Assembly: GCF_041296385.1 (NCBI RefSeq)
Contig: NC_091013.1
Location: forward strand, 12,928,001 to 12,992,000
Origin: Aphelocoma coerulescens
Taxonomy: Eukaryota > Chordata > Aves > Passeriformes > Corvidae
DNA: 64,000 nt
Direction: 5' to 3'
The notes beneath the pieces were generated by a model that had not been told where the DNA came from, made no database searches, and was given only the letters and a program-made list of their open reading frames with translations. A program made the translations under genes and the position numbers. Numbering within the stretch: the first letter of the stretch is position 1; each line of letters opens with the position of its first letter. Below are positions 11,369 to 23,678 of the stretch, in pieces.

Positions 11369-14300
11369 TTCATGCGACTGAGTGGAGCAGTCCAGCTGGG
11401 TAACAAAGTGCTTCTTATTCCAGTCATTTCACTAAATGCCTACAAATTTGAGTCATTCCACAAAGTGTCTGTCTGGAAAAGTCATTTTGCAGGGACAGAA
11501 TATTTTAATCATTCAGTGAAGTGACTGGTTTCACAACGTTAAAGCAATGTGAACAAAATGTGAGACTATGACCACAATTAAGTAAAAGCATATTAGTGAC
11601 AATTTTGAACAGGTAAGACTACTATCCTCGGTGTATGAATATTTATTTGTTTTTAGGCATTGGGTGTATACATAAATAAAATCCACCTTAAAGCTGAAAA
11701 AAAAAATTAAGGAGGCATTTCTACAGCACATACTAATGTCATACACTATGAAAGATTTCTAGACATTTAAACTCTTAGCCCATAACTGGATAGTTGGCTT
11801 TTAGGTGAGGAAAAGTGATAATTTTTGTCACCTCCACTCCATATTTAAATGTGTGCTTTCTATGTGACTGAAACAAGATGGGGACATCAAGAGACACGTG
11901 TACCTCGCATGATGGGATAATACCCTCATCTTCCATTTTATTACACTATTTGTGTTCCACCTTCCTAAATGCCAAATCATAAGGATGAAAATCCCAACTC
12001 CATAAAACAACTCTTAGATACCTTTACTAGAAAGATGTTATTGCTCTTTTTAATAGGACATTCCAAACTCAGATTCCAACAAAAAAAGCTTTTATGTAAA
12101 ACATAACATCCAGCACATACAAAATCACAGTGTTGAAACTGCACATCAAATATTAGGTTTTCCAACTGGAAGTAAGGGAGAATATTCATTATAAAAAAGG
12201 CTTTAATTATTTGAACAAGTGGCATTAATCCTTCTGGAACTATGACACATTAAGATCCCATGCCAGCAAAACACTTAAGCATGGTCTTCTCTTTAAGACC
12301 AAAAGTAGACCACTGAAGTATATATCTGACTGCTTACGAAAGATTAAATTAAGATAATGGTCTCAGTGAAAATTCAGAAATGTTTTGTTTAATACTGCCT
12401 ATATAATAATGAACTGGATCATTTCAGCACATAAATGTAAAAAAGTACAAAATGTGATGGCACGTGGCAACCACTGCAGTATTGCTGCAGAGCCAACAAC
12501 TTGAATGCAATAGCTCTTGTAGTCAAAATTAAATGGATTCTTAAGCTGTTTTACAGCCATTTCCTCACTATGCTGTCAGAACATGCAGTGAAAATAAGAC
12601 TATAAACCTCAAATCCCTCATTCAACCTTGATCAAATCTGGTGGGCAGTGCTACCAGGGCTGATGTAGAAGGAGTTCCCAGCCCATATTTGGAATTGTAC
12701 TCTGAATTTAATTTTACTATCATACAGTCTATGCAGGTATACAAGAGTTTTAAATGTTCATAAACTCATGGAAGATGTGCTGTACACAGTTTTAATTTTT
12801 TTATTCATAATTACATTAAAACTGATTTATACCCTTATTGTTCATATCCTGCCTACTCTACAAAGAAAGAGGTGGGATTTCTGAACCAGTGCTATTCAGA
12901 AGCCATTTAATTACCATGGCACAGTAACACATGCTTAAAAGGTAGGATTATGAGAAAAGTGATTTTTCTAAGCAAAGGAAGTCTGATAGATACCCACTGT
13001 GAGGATTTTCAGTGAGGCATTTCATGATGTCTTGTAGAAAACTCTTGAAAAATCTGTAAATGGTGGAAGTTCCTAAAGGAGATGTATTCTGAGTAAGAGA
13101 CTGAAAAAAATGAGGAATCCCACACAAGTGAGAGACAAAATGTCCTGCTCAAAAAGGATACATGAGTTTTTCAAAAGCAAGAACCATTCTTGCTTAGAGC
13201 TTTATCCATAACCTTTCAGTAAAACATAGGAATATGCCTAGGACATTTTTGGTGACATGAAACTGAAAGTTAATATCAATAAAAGGAAAGATCGGGGTAT
13301 GATACTGACAAAAAATTTATTTTGGCTTACAAAGAAATTTGTGTATGAAGACAACCAACACACTTAGCCTGGAAACTACAAGTTTTTCTGCCCCTAAAGC
13401 AGTGAGGTTCTGCACCACAAAGCTGCTACCTGGAGGGAAATTGTGCACCCTTGTGTGAGAGCTTCGTGTCCCACATATGGTCATATAAACATCTCTTTCC
13501 GCCCATGTGCAATAATTTTGTAGGAAGAAAACCTCAAAAGGCAGCAAATGTAAACAGTTTTATGTGCAAGTTTGGTAAGGTCCTCAAAATGACTGTGTGG
13601 CAAGGTGCCTCTGGTGAATATGATTGGGTTTTGTAACAGATCTAACTCAACTTTGCATACTTTTATTGTTCCTTACACATTTGATTCTTTTTCAGATCAT
13701 AATTTTAGCAATCTTGTGACGTATTTCATTTACATATATATAAATTCATCTTAAACAATATAATATACTCAGGTATATTTTATGTTGTTAGTCAGCTTTA
13801 TAATACTGCAGGTATTTCAATATCCTGAATACACCATCAGGTAAGACTAAATAAAACTTTTTCTCCATTTCCAACTTACAATATAGGATCAAATACAATT
13901 AAATCAGAGACAGGCATTAAAACTATTAACTCAGCTTGGGTTTATTTCACAAAGCTCAGTTCAGAAGTTTATTTTGTGTTGTGTTGAATAGGTTTAATCA
14001 GTACAGTACAACTAGTAAGAAATTAATTGATTTTTAAGTCCTGTAAGCAATTCAGATCTCATGCATAGGCATTATTCTTAATTATAAAAGGTTACAGTTG
14101 AATTCTCTCAATATATGTGACTGTAACACAAAGTAGGCTTTAAAAAGTAGGTCAACTCTTCATCACAAGTACAAAGCAACATTCATATTTCAGTAGTGCG
14201 AAAACCAGAATAATTTGTGGTGCAAAAGTTAAATTCATGTAAACACAGCTTTTCTAAGCAATTTGATTGTCATCTCCCCAAACATTTTCCATACAAACAC

Positions 14301-15982
14301 AGTATGCATTCTTAATGGTTATTTTATAATAGTTTTTTATATAGTCTTTCATCAGCTGATAAAGCAAGAGTACCTATGCCTGTACTGTTTTCCTCATAGA
14401 TTCCTCTTGAAGAAACTCTGTTTTAAAAGCTCTAAATTATTAAATACATCCTTACATTAAATCTGACTTGCATTTAGCTGAGCTGATTTTCTCAAAAACA
14501 TTATAGGTAGAATTACATAGTCCATTATAGACTTAGTAACTGTTTTCATTGGTTTTTTGCTTGCTTTGTTTGATAATGTTTTTGAGCACTCTGTGGTTGA
14601 TCTTGGTAGCAAGAACATTAATTTAAATTTCTGTTTAAAAGAGTAAAGGTTCCAAAAAGCTACCTGCAAAATATAAATCAAATTAGAGGAGTGTTTTTTC
14701 ATACAAAATTTCCTAAAAAATAATTTCATTTTTTCTGTATCTTAAACATATTTCTTCAAGCTGAGTTTACAAACACCTCCTGGAAAGCCCACACACATTA
14801 AATTCCCCCCTTTCATCAGTTAGGATCTCATTCTTCCATTTTCTGCAGGAGATGGAGATCAGAGTTAATGCTGCTTTTATAGTTTTTATCCACCAGAGAC
14901 ATCAGGGATTGTTTTTCACCTTTACCATGAAAGTCTGTTGAGGAAGCAGTGTCTTACACTAGTCCCTCATAAGATGGGAAGCTCCCTTGTATGGAGCAAA
15001 ATATCAGGGATCTTGCTGTATTTTGGTTGAGTCACAAAGGGATTTACCTGCTGTAATCTTCTTTTCCTAATATTTTCCTTTTGTTTCCACACCTAATTCA
15101 TTAACTATATATTGCTATTAATAAACACTATGGTTTATCAGTTCTGTAACAGCAAATTTCGGCAATCCTCACGGCATTTCCTCTTTTATGCAATGTGTTC
15201 AGGGAGATTTGCCAAAGATCATACAGACAGAGCAACACAAATGAATTGAACTCAAGAGTTTAGACTTTCTCTTGACCTAAATCTCATCATTTTCCATTCA
15301 TTGCAGATGCAGGTACTTACCAAAACTCACAGTGAAATCAGTAAATGCCAGCATGAAATAGCATTCCACTAATTTTTAACTGCAGTGGAAAAGCAATCAA
15401 AGGAAGTAAAGTCCAGAAAGTAAATGAAGCTGTATACAGTGAGAGGAAGCGTAGGGCTCCATCAGCAAAGCAGTTAGGACAGCCTGGGATGGCACATACA
15501 CCACAATAGGATAGTGACATATTGCACACCTTTGTGACTCAGGAGAAGGATGACATCTCCTTGATTTTAACTTTTGGGTTGCTTTTGAAAACTAACCATT
15601 CAGCTGTACCTACAATTTAAAAAAAATTTTTTAGAAAAATGTTGATAACTAAGACACCTACTAGTGTAATGGAATTGAGGCTGTACAGAATGAACCATGA
15701 GGGGTGAAAAGCAGAAAAGCTAAAGAAGCAGAATGAGAAAATAAAAGCAAATGAAAAGGTGAGGGCATCTGTGATGTGCAATGTGGTCAGCTTGCCAATA
15801 CCACCTTCACCCCCACTAATACAATCAGTAGAATTATACAACATATAAGAGCTGAAACTGGGCACTCTGAGTGTATACACAGCTTGTTGATTGTGAACTG
15901 ATGAAGACCATGCTGCTAAGCCAGGAACCAGGAACAGGAAAAAGTCAGTTCCTTCATGGAGCTTGTCCACTATATCTTCACT
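11369..15982. other. Unassigned AT-rich sequence
   Basis: No gene, RNA or named repeat is recognised. Open frames are short and AT-driven. Nothing in this 4.6 kb has a splice-site pair with a convincing exon between. Confidence 0.5.
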
Positions 15983-16400
15983 GAATCACAGAATCACAGG
16001 ATGGGTCAGGTTGGGAGTGACCACAGTGGGGTTATCTGGTCCAACCTCCATCCTCAAGCAGGGCCATCCCAGAGCTCAGGGCACAGGATTGTGCCCAGGT
16101 GTTTTTGAACATCTCCAGTGTTCACAGCTTCTCTGGACAATCTGTTCCAGTGACCTGTCAACTGCACAGGGAAGTTCTTCCTCAGCTGGAACTTCCTGTG
16201 CATCAGTTTCTGCCCATTGTTGCTTGGCATCACCAAGAGGAGCCTCCAAAAGGCTCCGTCCTCTCAATACCCTCTCTTCAAATACTTACAGACATTGATG
16301 AGTTTCCCTCTCACTCATTCCTTCTCAGGGCTGAACAGGCCCAGCTCCTTCAGCCTTTCCTCTTAAGAGATGTTCCCAGCAGCCTGAGCAGCTGGGGAAA
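15983..16400 (-). mobile_element. CR1 LINE 3' fragment
   Basis: Minus-strand CR1 tail. Read on the plus strand it opens with two octamer units (gaatcacagaatcacagg), followed by the reverse complement of the 3' UTR ('ggtccaacctccatcc', 'cagcttctctggacaa', 'ctgaacaggcccagctcctt', 'cagcctttcctcttaagaga'). It stops near 16400, so the copy is strongly 5'-truncated, as is normal for CR1. The open frames at 15963-16437 on both strands are shadows of this repeat. Confidence 0.9.
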
Positions 16401-19400
16401 ATTGGCTAAAGGGAAGTCAGAGAAAGAAGATGGCTGAGAGACAACTACTGTTCACTCGTATTCAGCTTATAAGAAGAGTATTTGAGATGTTTTTGCATTT
16501 CATTTGAACCAGATGTTCTTAGATTTCATTTTTAAACAATGCCTTACCCTTTCTGAGATTTTCCTAGAAAGAGCATTCATTCTCTTTTGTCATGTCTGAT
16601 GACTAATTTAAACTGCTAATAATTTCAGGAAAGAGTTAACATGTGTTACAAAGCTTTTAAGCATTGCATCTGTGACTATCATAAATTTATAAGTCATTTC
16701 CCAATCTGAAATTGGGAAATCAGTAATTCAAAGAGGAAAAATGCTGAAGTGCATGAAATTAAAAAATAAATAAAATTAAAAATTGAAAATTAAAAAAAAA
16801 AACCATCACTTTTATTTAGATACTCTTTTACCACACTTACTAATCTTGATTGTAATGCACCAAAGAAACTAGGTCTGCTCTCTCAAATTCTCAACAAAGA
16901 ACCTTATTAAAACAGAGCCATAGGAAGTGTGCACAGGGAGGCAGAAGATCAAATCTGATCATAATCCTTACTTTCCTGCCTGTTTCAGTGCATCCCAACA
17001 TAGTCATAAAAATACCTCTGAAGCGTGGCAGATTTTTTTCGCTGCAAACCTTTTCTGTGGTGTTTTTTTCACTAATGAGGAACATACAAGGCACATATAA
17101 ACTCAACAGAAAAATGAAACTTAAATTGCAGAAAAGGCAAATTTTAAAACTTTAATGCATTATATTATGCCACAGATACTTCATCAAATTTTCCTCAAGA
17201 CCTGTAAATCACAGGTTTGTTATCACAGCAGTCTCTGTAGATAGCCAGTCTATTTTTTTTCACCAGAGAAGGAAATGTTAAAAACAATAAACCAAAGATT
17301 TTTAGCTGTATTGTTTGTTTTTTCTCCATATCTACTTGGAAAGAAAACAACCAACCTACTATCCTTAGGGAAAATAACAACACTGCCAGAAAATATATTA
17401 TGTGAAGGAACAAGAAATTTGATCCACTATCCAAAACTGGACTATTATAAACTGAAGAATTATATACATCTTGTTGACACAGTCATTTACAGGGATTCAG
17501 GTTATCAAACCACTAAATTTTTACATGCATGCAATGACACAAAGCTCCTAGTTTGTTTGAAGACCTCCCTGTCAAAAGTGCTCAACATCTATCATGCTAG
17601 AACTAAGGAAAAACTAAGCTAACCTGTACCAGTAAGATAATAAATTTTTAAAAATAAAATAAAATACAACTGAAATTAAAATAAAAATAAAATATAATAT
17701 CCCCAATGTATTATTCTATCAATTATCAATTTGGTGGGTTTCTCAAAGGAAATGAGCTTCAAGTTTGAAGACTTTGCCAGGTATGGTATGTCTGATATGT
17801 TTATACGAAAAGAGAACCTGGGCAGCATTTAGCCTCCAAACTGTCTTCCCAGTCCATGGGTGCCTGCCACCTAACACCTGAGAGAGTCCTTTCCAGTCCA
17901 TTATACACTCAACACCAGAAGTTTATTTGTTCTGTCTTTGGTCTGAAAAAAGTCCATAGTAAAAAGTCCATTTCTTTAACTGTCTAATTAGTGGGAGCAA
18001 TCTCCCATTCTCATTCCCCCATTGTCATCATATACATAAAATAACATTTCCCTTCCCTGCCCAGTGTTTTCAACTCTAAGGAAAAAAACCTCAGAGAACA
18101 GAGATGAGGTGTTTCAGTACACAGGGAAAATGATCAGACACTATCAGTGAGATGTTCATTCTACATTTTTTCTCTTTAATTCCTATTTAAAATTGACAAA
18201 TTAACCTAAGAAAGATGTTGTAGAAAGGAGAACACAAAATATGAATAACAGAAAAAGGAAAAGAAAGGCAATTATGTAGCATTTTCACATTTGAAATAAG
18301 GTTGTATAATAGAGTCAAACCAGATTAAATCATTTTGTGCACCTTGCAATGCTTATATGCACTTCCTCCTCTGTCAAAAATCTGCATCTTCTCAGCTTAC
18401 TGACCTTCATGCTACAGACACAGAGGTCACAGCACGAGAGCAAGGAGGGAACTGAGCCAGCACAAACAACCCCGCTCAGCTGCCAGGGGCTCTTCAGCCA
18501 CAGAGGCCGAGTCGCTGCTGCAGCCAGGCAGCCTTGGTGGGCTGCAGGGCCTGAGGTTCTCTGCTGCTTGGCACACAAAGCCATCTCTTTGCTGAGTGCT
18601 GCTGATGTCAGGGCACATCCAAAAAGGTGAAAAAAAACTCTAGATGTATGATTAAGAAGGTGAAATAGACAGTAAATATTTGAAGTATTTGCTTACTTTA
18701 CAAATGTAAGTCTTTGGATATTCAGCCTTAGGGAGCCTACATTGGTCTTTCCTGCTCGACAAATGAGGGTTTACAGTATTTTTTACAAGGTAATGACCTG
18801 AGTTTTCAGGCACTTTCTAAATCTATTTCAATACGCCTGTGTGTATACTACACTAATGTCAGTGGAGGTAATTATTTTCACTCTTCAATGTCAACATAAT
18901 GACAAGGTGTTATTTTTTTATCTGTATAACTCCATATAACTCATTGCAGAATCTAATAATATATTATCCATTTGACTAAATTAATTTCCATTCATTAGCA
19001 AAATATATAAACAAATGAAATCAGGCACAAAATCACACCTATCTTACTTACAGCTCTCATTTTAATGATGTGTTCTGCTTGTTGTGATTATCACTTTGTA
19101 GTTGGGGAATTAACCAGTTCTAGACTATTAGTATGAGTTACAATAATAACTTCCAGCACTATCTTGATTTACATCTTCTTTATCTTCTAGACACAAAAAT
19201 AGTTTTGAATAGTTCCAAAGAAGATCTTAAAATTCCCAAGAAAAAAGTTAATAGCTTTCTGAGCACTCTTCTGGTTTACCTGTTTTTCAAACACATAGAT
19301 TTCAAGGACACCTCTTAATAGAGTAAGAAGATTCTTACATATATATTTCAGACTATATTATGTTATGTCATACAGTGTAATCTTCCAGACTCCTTCTGAA

Positions 19401-20465
19401 TTAATGAATTCAAATATTATGAAAAATATTCTTAAAGTAGTTGGTTTGGGTTTGGCTTGGTTTATTTGGCGTTTTTTTGAGGCAAACATCAGTCTAAAGA
19501 TATATAAGTGATGCTATATGTGCTATTAAATTTAGATATCATAGATGATATTATATATGCCATAATGCCTTTTACAACAGCATGGATCAGAAGGGCACAT
19601 ACAAAGTCATCAATTCAGAATGAAAAGTTTAGCAATACATTAAAAAATTAGGCATAAAAGATTTAGCTTCTCTGCCGCATTTTCAGTAGATGTTGAAAGC
19701 TGAGCAAAAAAAGTCATATGATTTGAGTTCTCATTGTTAATAATGACTCAGCAGAAATTCATGTCTTAAACTTTATACTCTTATTCTGAACAAATAATAA
19801 ATATATTATGCCACTTAATTAAAAATTCATAAAACCACACAGAACAAATGTCCAGGGGACTAGTAAGGTTAGTGTGACTAAGATAATAAAAGGTAAATAC
19901 GTAGTTCAAAGTCCCTGGAGAGAGAAAGAATGAAAATTATTATTATTTAATGAAAATGTTTCTTATCCTACTCAGGAAGATTATTCAAAAAAAAAGGAAC
20001 AAGGCATGAGAGAACTGAGTTGAAGTACGAGTCAGCGCTGATCTGCGTGTGTGTCAGAATTTCACTTGATCAGACTCTTCAGTGAGCATAGTTTATTTAT
20101 CTAGCATGCTTTTTTCTCACAACCCATGCAAATTAAGCTATAAACAGTAGTAAAGGCACTATAAATTTCACACTGTTCACAGTAATCATAGACTTCATCT
20201 CTTCACATTGTCTTCACAGATCTCTTGGTTTCCAAACTGGAAATGGTGGAGTTCCTTCAGGTCGCAATACAGACATCCAAGTTGTTCCTCACTACTTTGT
20301 TGACCCTCCAGTTTACTCTTTAGTGTGGCTTTGCAGACCAGTGCACTTTATTAACACAAGACAAGTAAAGCAGTCACCTGCATTTCCAGAGAACAAAGAC
20401 ACAGAGGTTTCTCAAATCTTCTTTTTTGGGAGCATTTGCTAGTTTTGGTTTAAGAATAGAGAAAG
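16401..20465. other. Unassigned sequence with A-rich low-complexity patches
   Basis: No gene is recognised. A-rich low-complexity DNA occurs at 16759-16802 and 17639-17700 (AAAAT-like). A somewhat GC-richer patch at 18420-18620 gives overlapping open frames on both strands but no recognisable protein. A 115-codon plus frame at 17275-17622 has no motif I know. Confidence 0.5.
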
Positions 20466-20468
20466 GAT

Positions 20469-20507
20469 AGAATAGATAGAATAGATAGAATAGATAGAAT
20501 AGATAGA

Positions 20508-20565
<58 letters not shown>
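20469..20565. repeat. Compound AGAT microsatellite
   Basis: Five uninterrupted copies of the 9-mer AGAATAGAT (20469-20513) run directly into thirteen copies of AGAT (20514-20565). The 9-mer looks like AGAT units carrying a fixed insertion that then spread as a longer period. On the minus strand it would read as a Tyr-Leu-Ser-Ile repeat, which is an artefact and not a protein. Confidence 0.97.
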
Positions 20566-20566
<1 letters not shown>

Positions 20567-20651
20567 CAACCTGATTTTCTTTCTGTTCTATGAAAGGTGG
20601 AATTTGGGAAGAGGAATGACATTCATATTAGACTTTTTCTTCTTAGGTCTT

Positions 20652-21476
20652 TGTCCTGGCTTAGCTTCAGCGGGCAACAAAGTGCCATGCAGCTGCTCAC
20701 TCTCACCCCAGTGGGATGAGGATGAGAATCAGAAGAAAAGGATAACACTAATAACTGAAATAAAATAAAATATAATAATAAACATAGAATCATAGAATTA
20801 TTTAGGTTGGAAAGGACTTTAAAAATCATCTGGTTGGAACCCCCTGTCATGGGCAGGGACATCTTCCACTAGATCAGAGTGTTCAAAGTCCCATCCCACC
20901 TGCCCTTGAACACTTCCAGGGATGGGGCCTCCACAGCTTCTTTTGGCAACCAGTGCCAGTGCCTCCTCACTCTCATCCACTCTCACTGAATAAGAATTTT
21001 AAATAAAATGGTGTGCTAAATTTTCAGGGGGGAGGGGTATTTTCTTCCAAATTTCTATACCCTTAACAACAGAAGGGAGAAAACAGAGGGATAAATAAAA
21101 CACAAGAAAGACAAATGATGCACAATGCAATTGCTCACCACCCACTGACTGATGCTCAGCCAGTACCCAGATAACAATCAGCCCCTCCTCCCAAACTCCC
21201 CCCAGTTCATACACTGCCCATGACATTCTGTGGTGTGGAACATCCCTTTGGCAAGTTTGGGTCAGCCATCCTGACTGTAATCCTTCACAGATTCTTATGC
21301 ACCTCCTTAATAGCAGAGCATGAGACATTGAAAAAGCCTTGATTTAGGAGAAACACTACTTTGCAAAACTGAAATATCTGTGTGTTATCAGCATTATTCT
21401 CATACCAAATCAAAAACACACCCCTGCAATAGCTACTAAGAAAAAAATTAACTCTATCCCATACAAAACCAGGACA
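20652..21476 (-). mobile_element. ERV LTR (ERVL-like), split by a CR1 insertion
   Basis: Reverse complement of a common avian LTR. On the minus strand it starts at 21476 with TGTCCTGGTTTTGTATGGGA and 'agagttaa', followed by 'gcaggggtgtgtttttgatt'. It passes 'gagcaattgcattgtgcatc' near 21130 and finishes at 20652 with '...gctaagccaggaca'. Ends are TG...CA. The element is about 825 bp, of which about 200 bp is an inserted CR1 (20783-20990). I found no matching 5-bp target duplication, so ends may be eroded. No retroviral gene lies beside it, so it is probably a solitary LTR. Assignment to the ERVL-like class is from remembered family wording. Confidence 0.8.
20783..20990 (-). mobile_element. 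CR1 LINE 3' fragment inside an LTR
   Basis: Minus-strand CR1 tail. The plus strand shows two octamers ('catagaatcatagaatt'), then 'aggttggaaaggacttt', 'cccctgtcatgggcaggg', 'cttgaacacttccaggga' and 'caaccagtgccagtgcctc'. It ends around 20990. LTR sequence lies on both sides, so the CR1 landed in a pre-existing LTR. Its wording is close to the consensus I remember, so it is probably younger than the CR1 at 1180-3100. Confidence 0.92.
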
Positions 21477-22125
21477 ATTTAAAAGTTCTGTAATCATCCA
21501 AATGTTCCAGTGATCTGATCTGTTTAGCTTTCCATTGATGATAGCTACCCAGATTGACTTTGTATAGTCAAAGAAATTGACAGGCAATTTGAGATGCTTC
21601 TATCACTCATCTTGTAGATAGCACTTGCCAACTGTAAGTGAAGAAAGATTTTTCAGTATTTCCTGTTTCTACTTCTCCAGATTGCATCTGAATTGGTTTA
21701 TTCCTTCCTACTTATGCATCATGATGGTGTGTGTTCACTCTCAGATCTCTGAATTCAGTTCCTTTCCCTGGACTTGCAGTTTTGTTGAAATTCATCTTTG
21801 AGTCAAGTATTCTTATAAGCATAATACACTGTCTAAATAAGGAATTTTAGGGCTATATGCAGCTATCTGTGTAGAAATATTCTAATTTTCAATTAAATCG
21901 GTGTAGGTATCTTTATATCTTCAGGGCCAGAGACTTCAGTGTTTCTGTTAGATGGGATGATAAAATGTCTTTGCAAAGACATGTTATCATGGGTGAGGTC
22001 AAGTACATTTGGGCTGGGTCAAGCCCTAGAAATACACTGTAAAAGTGAACTAAATTTCTCTTTAAAATCTTTGATGATGATCACTGAACAACATCCCTCA
22101 GGATGTCAGGACAGTATATATTAGC
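21477..22125. other. Unassigned sequence
   Basis: No gene or repeat is recognised between the LTR and the next CR1 copy. Confidence 0.45.
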
Positions 22126-23678
22126 TTGAGGCAGGATCCCATGGGAGGGAGCTCTGAAGGACAGTGGCACAGAAGGGCTGATCAAGAACAACCTCCTCAA
22201 AGCACACAGATGAACCACTACAATATGCAGAAATCTAAGGAAGAGTGGTCAGAGGCCAGCATGGATGAACAAGATATTTAAGAATGAGCTCAAAAAAAGA
22301 AATATTCAGGAGCATGGGCAAGGACAGGACTCCTAGTAGGAATACAGAGATGTTGTTTTAACTTAAGGAAAGGATTTAGGGAAGTCATAGCTCAGATGGA
22401 GCTGAAACTAGCAAGGGATGGGAAGGGCAACAACCAGGGCTTCTATAAATATGTCACCAACAGAATTAAATTACAGAAGGTATGGGACCACTGTTTAATG
22501 GCAGAGAGACCAAATGGCAAAAGCCACACAAAGGCTGATTTTCCATCTATGCATGATGTCATCATTTTCTACAAAGAAATTACTGGTTTTGTGAACAAGA
22601 ATACCATAGTTGAGGTCATTTACCTTAAATGTAGCAAGGCTTTCAGTACACATTCCCAAAGGATCCTTCTACCAAACTGGTGAAATACAACTTTGATGGG
22701 TGGACAGATAGGCGAGCAGAAAATTATTGCCAGGTTGCCAAACTGAAAAGGCTGTCATCAGAGGTACAATGGCCAAGCAGTGGGCAATTTCCAGTAATAC
22801 TCAGGAGGAATTATACTGAGGCCAACACTGGTTTTTGTTTTCATTAATGTCCTGAATGATAAGATGCAATGAATCCTGACAAAGTTTATGGATAATATCT
22901 AACTGGAGGATGATACCAAACCAGCAACAGGTTTTCTGTTCAGAAGGACTTTGTAAGTCAGGAGAAATGCATTTACAGGAAATTTATCAGGCTCAACCAT
23001 AGGAAATGTAAAGTTCTGCACCTCAGAGGACTAACTCAAGAACTGGTACAGGCTAGTGGGTGACTGGCTGTAAAGCAGCTTTGGAGGAAATGGCTTGTGT
23101 CCCAGTTGATAACAAGTGGAGTGTGAGTCAGCAGGGTGTCCTGGTAGCAAAGAAAGAAAACCACATCCTGAGCTGTGCTGCCAAAAGTACAGCTGGTGGA
23201 CTGAGAAAGGTGATATTCCTGTCTTCTCAACCCTGGTGAAACACATCTGGAGTGCTCGATCCAGCTGTGGCCTCCTCAGTTTAAGAGAGACATGAACACA
23301 TTGGAATGGCAGTCCACTGGTAAGGGTGTGGAGTGCATGGCAGACCAGGAGAGGTGGGAGAGCTGGGTTTATTCACTCGGGAAGAGTAGAGTAAGGAAGA
23401 AACTAGAGAGGGTACAAAGAATGTAAAGCCAGGTGCTTTGAAAGTGTGCAGCAAAAGAACAGGAGGCAACTGACACAAATTACCCCATAAACAGAAGTTC
23501 TGTAAGACAAAAAAGAAAAAAGGTATTCATAACAAGGGTGGCAGAACACTGAAACGGGTACACACAAGGGGATTTAAATGACATCTTTGGACATACTCAA
23601 AAATCAGACCCTGTCTTGTGCAGTGAGTTAAATCAGGCTTCCCTCTCAACCTAAATTACCCCTGATTCTATCACCTAA
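22126..23678 (+). mobile_element. Old CR1 LINE copy, eroded ORF2 and 3' end
   Basis: Plus-strand CR1, heavily mutated. 22130-22300 resembles ORF2 ahead of the polymerase ('aagaacaacctcctcaaagc', 'gccagcatggatgaacaag'). 22395-22480 matches the 'gggcaacaaccagggcttctataaatatgt' region (split here, 22424 onward). 22635-22660 is a remnant of the 'KAF' polymerase motif. 22840-23250 matches the later ORF2 ('cctgaatgataagatgc', 'taacaagtggagtgtgagtc', 'ctggtgaaacacatctggag'). The tail ends at about 23675 with a single octamer-like 'gattctatca'. Stops and frameshifts interrupt every frame, and it lacks a usable protein. Open frames at 22396-22683 and 23031-23478 are shadows of it. Confidence 0.82.

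Noticed and set aside
18420..18620. Possible exon in a GC-richer patch
   Set aside because: Open frames occur on both strands, the translation is unrecognised, and no convincing splice-site pair is seen.
20374..20622. Tyr-Leu-Ser-Ile repeat protein on the minus strand
   Set aside because: It is simply the AGAT microsatellite translated.
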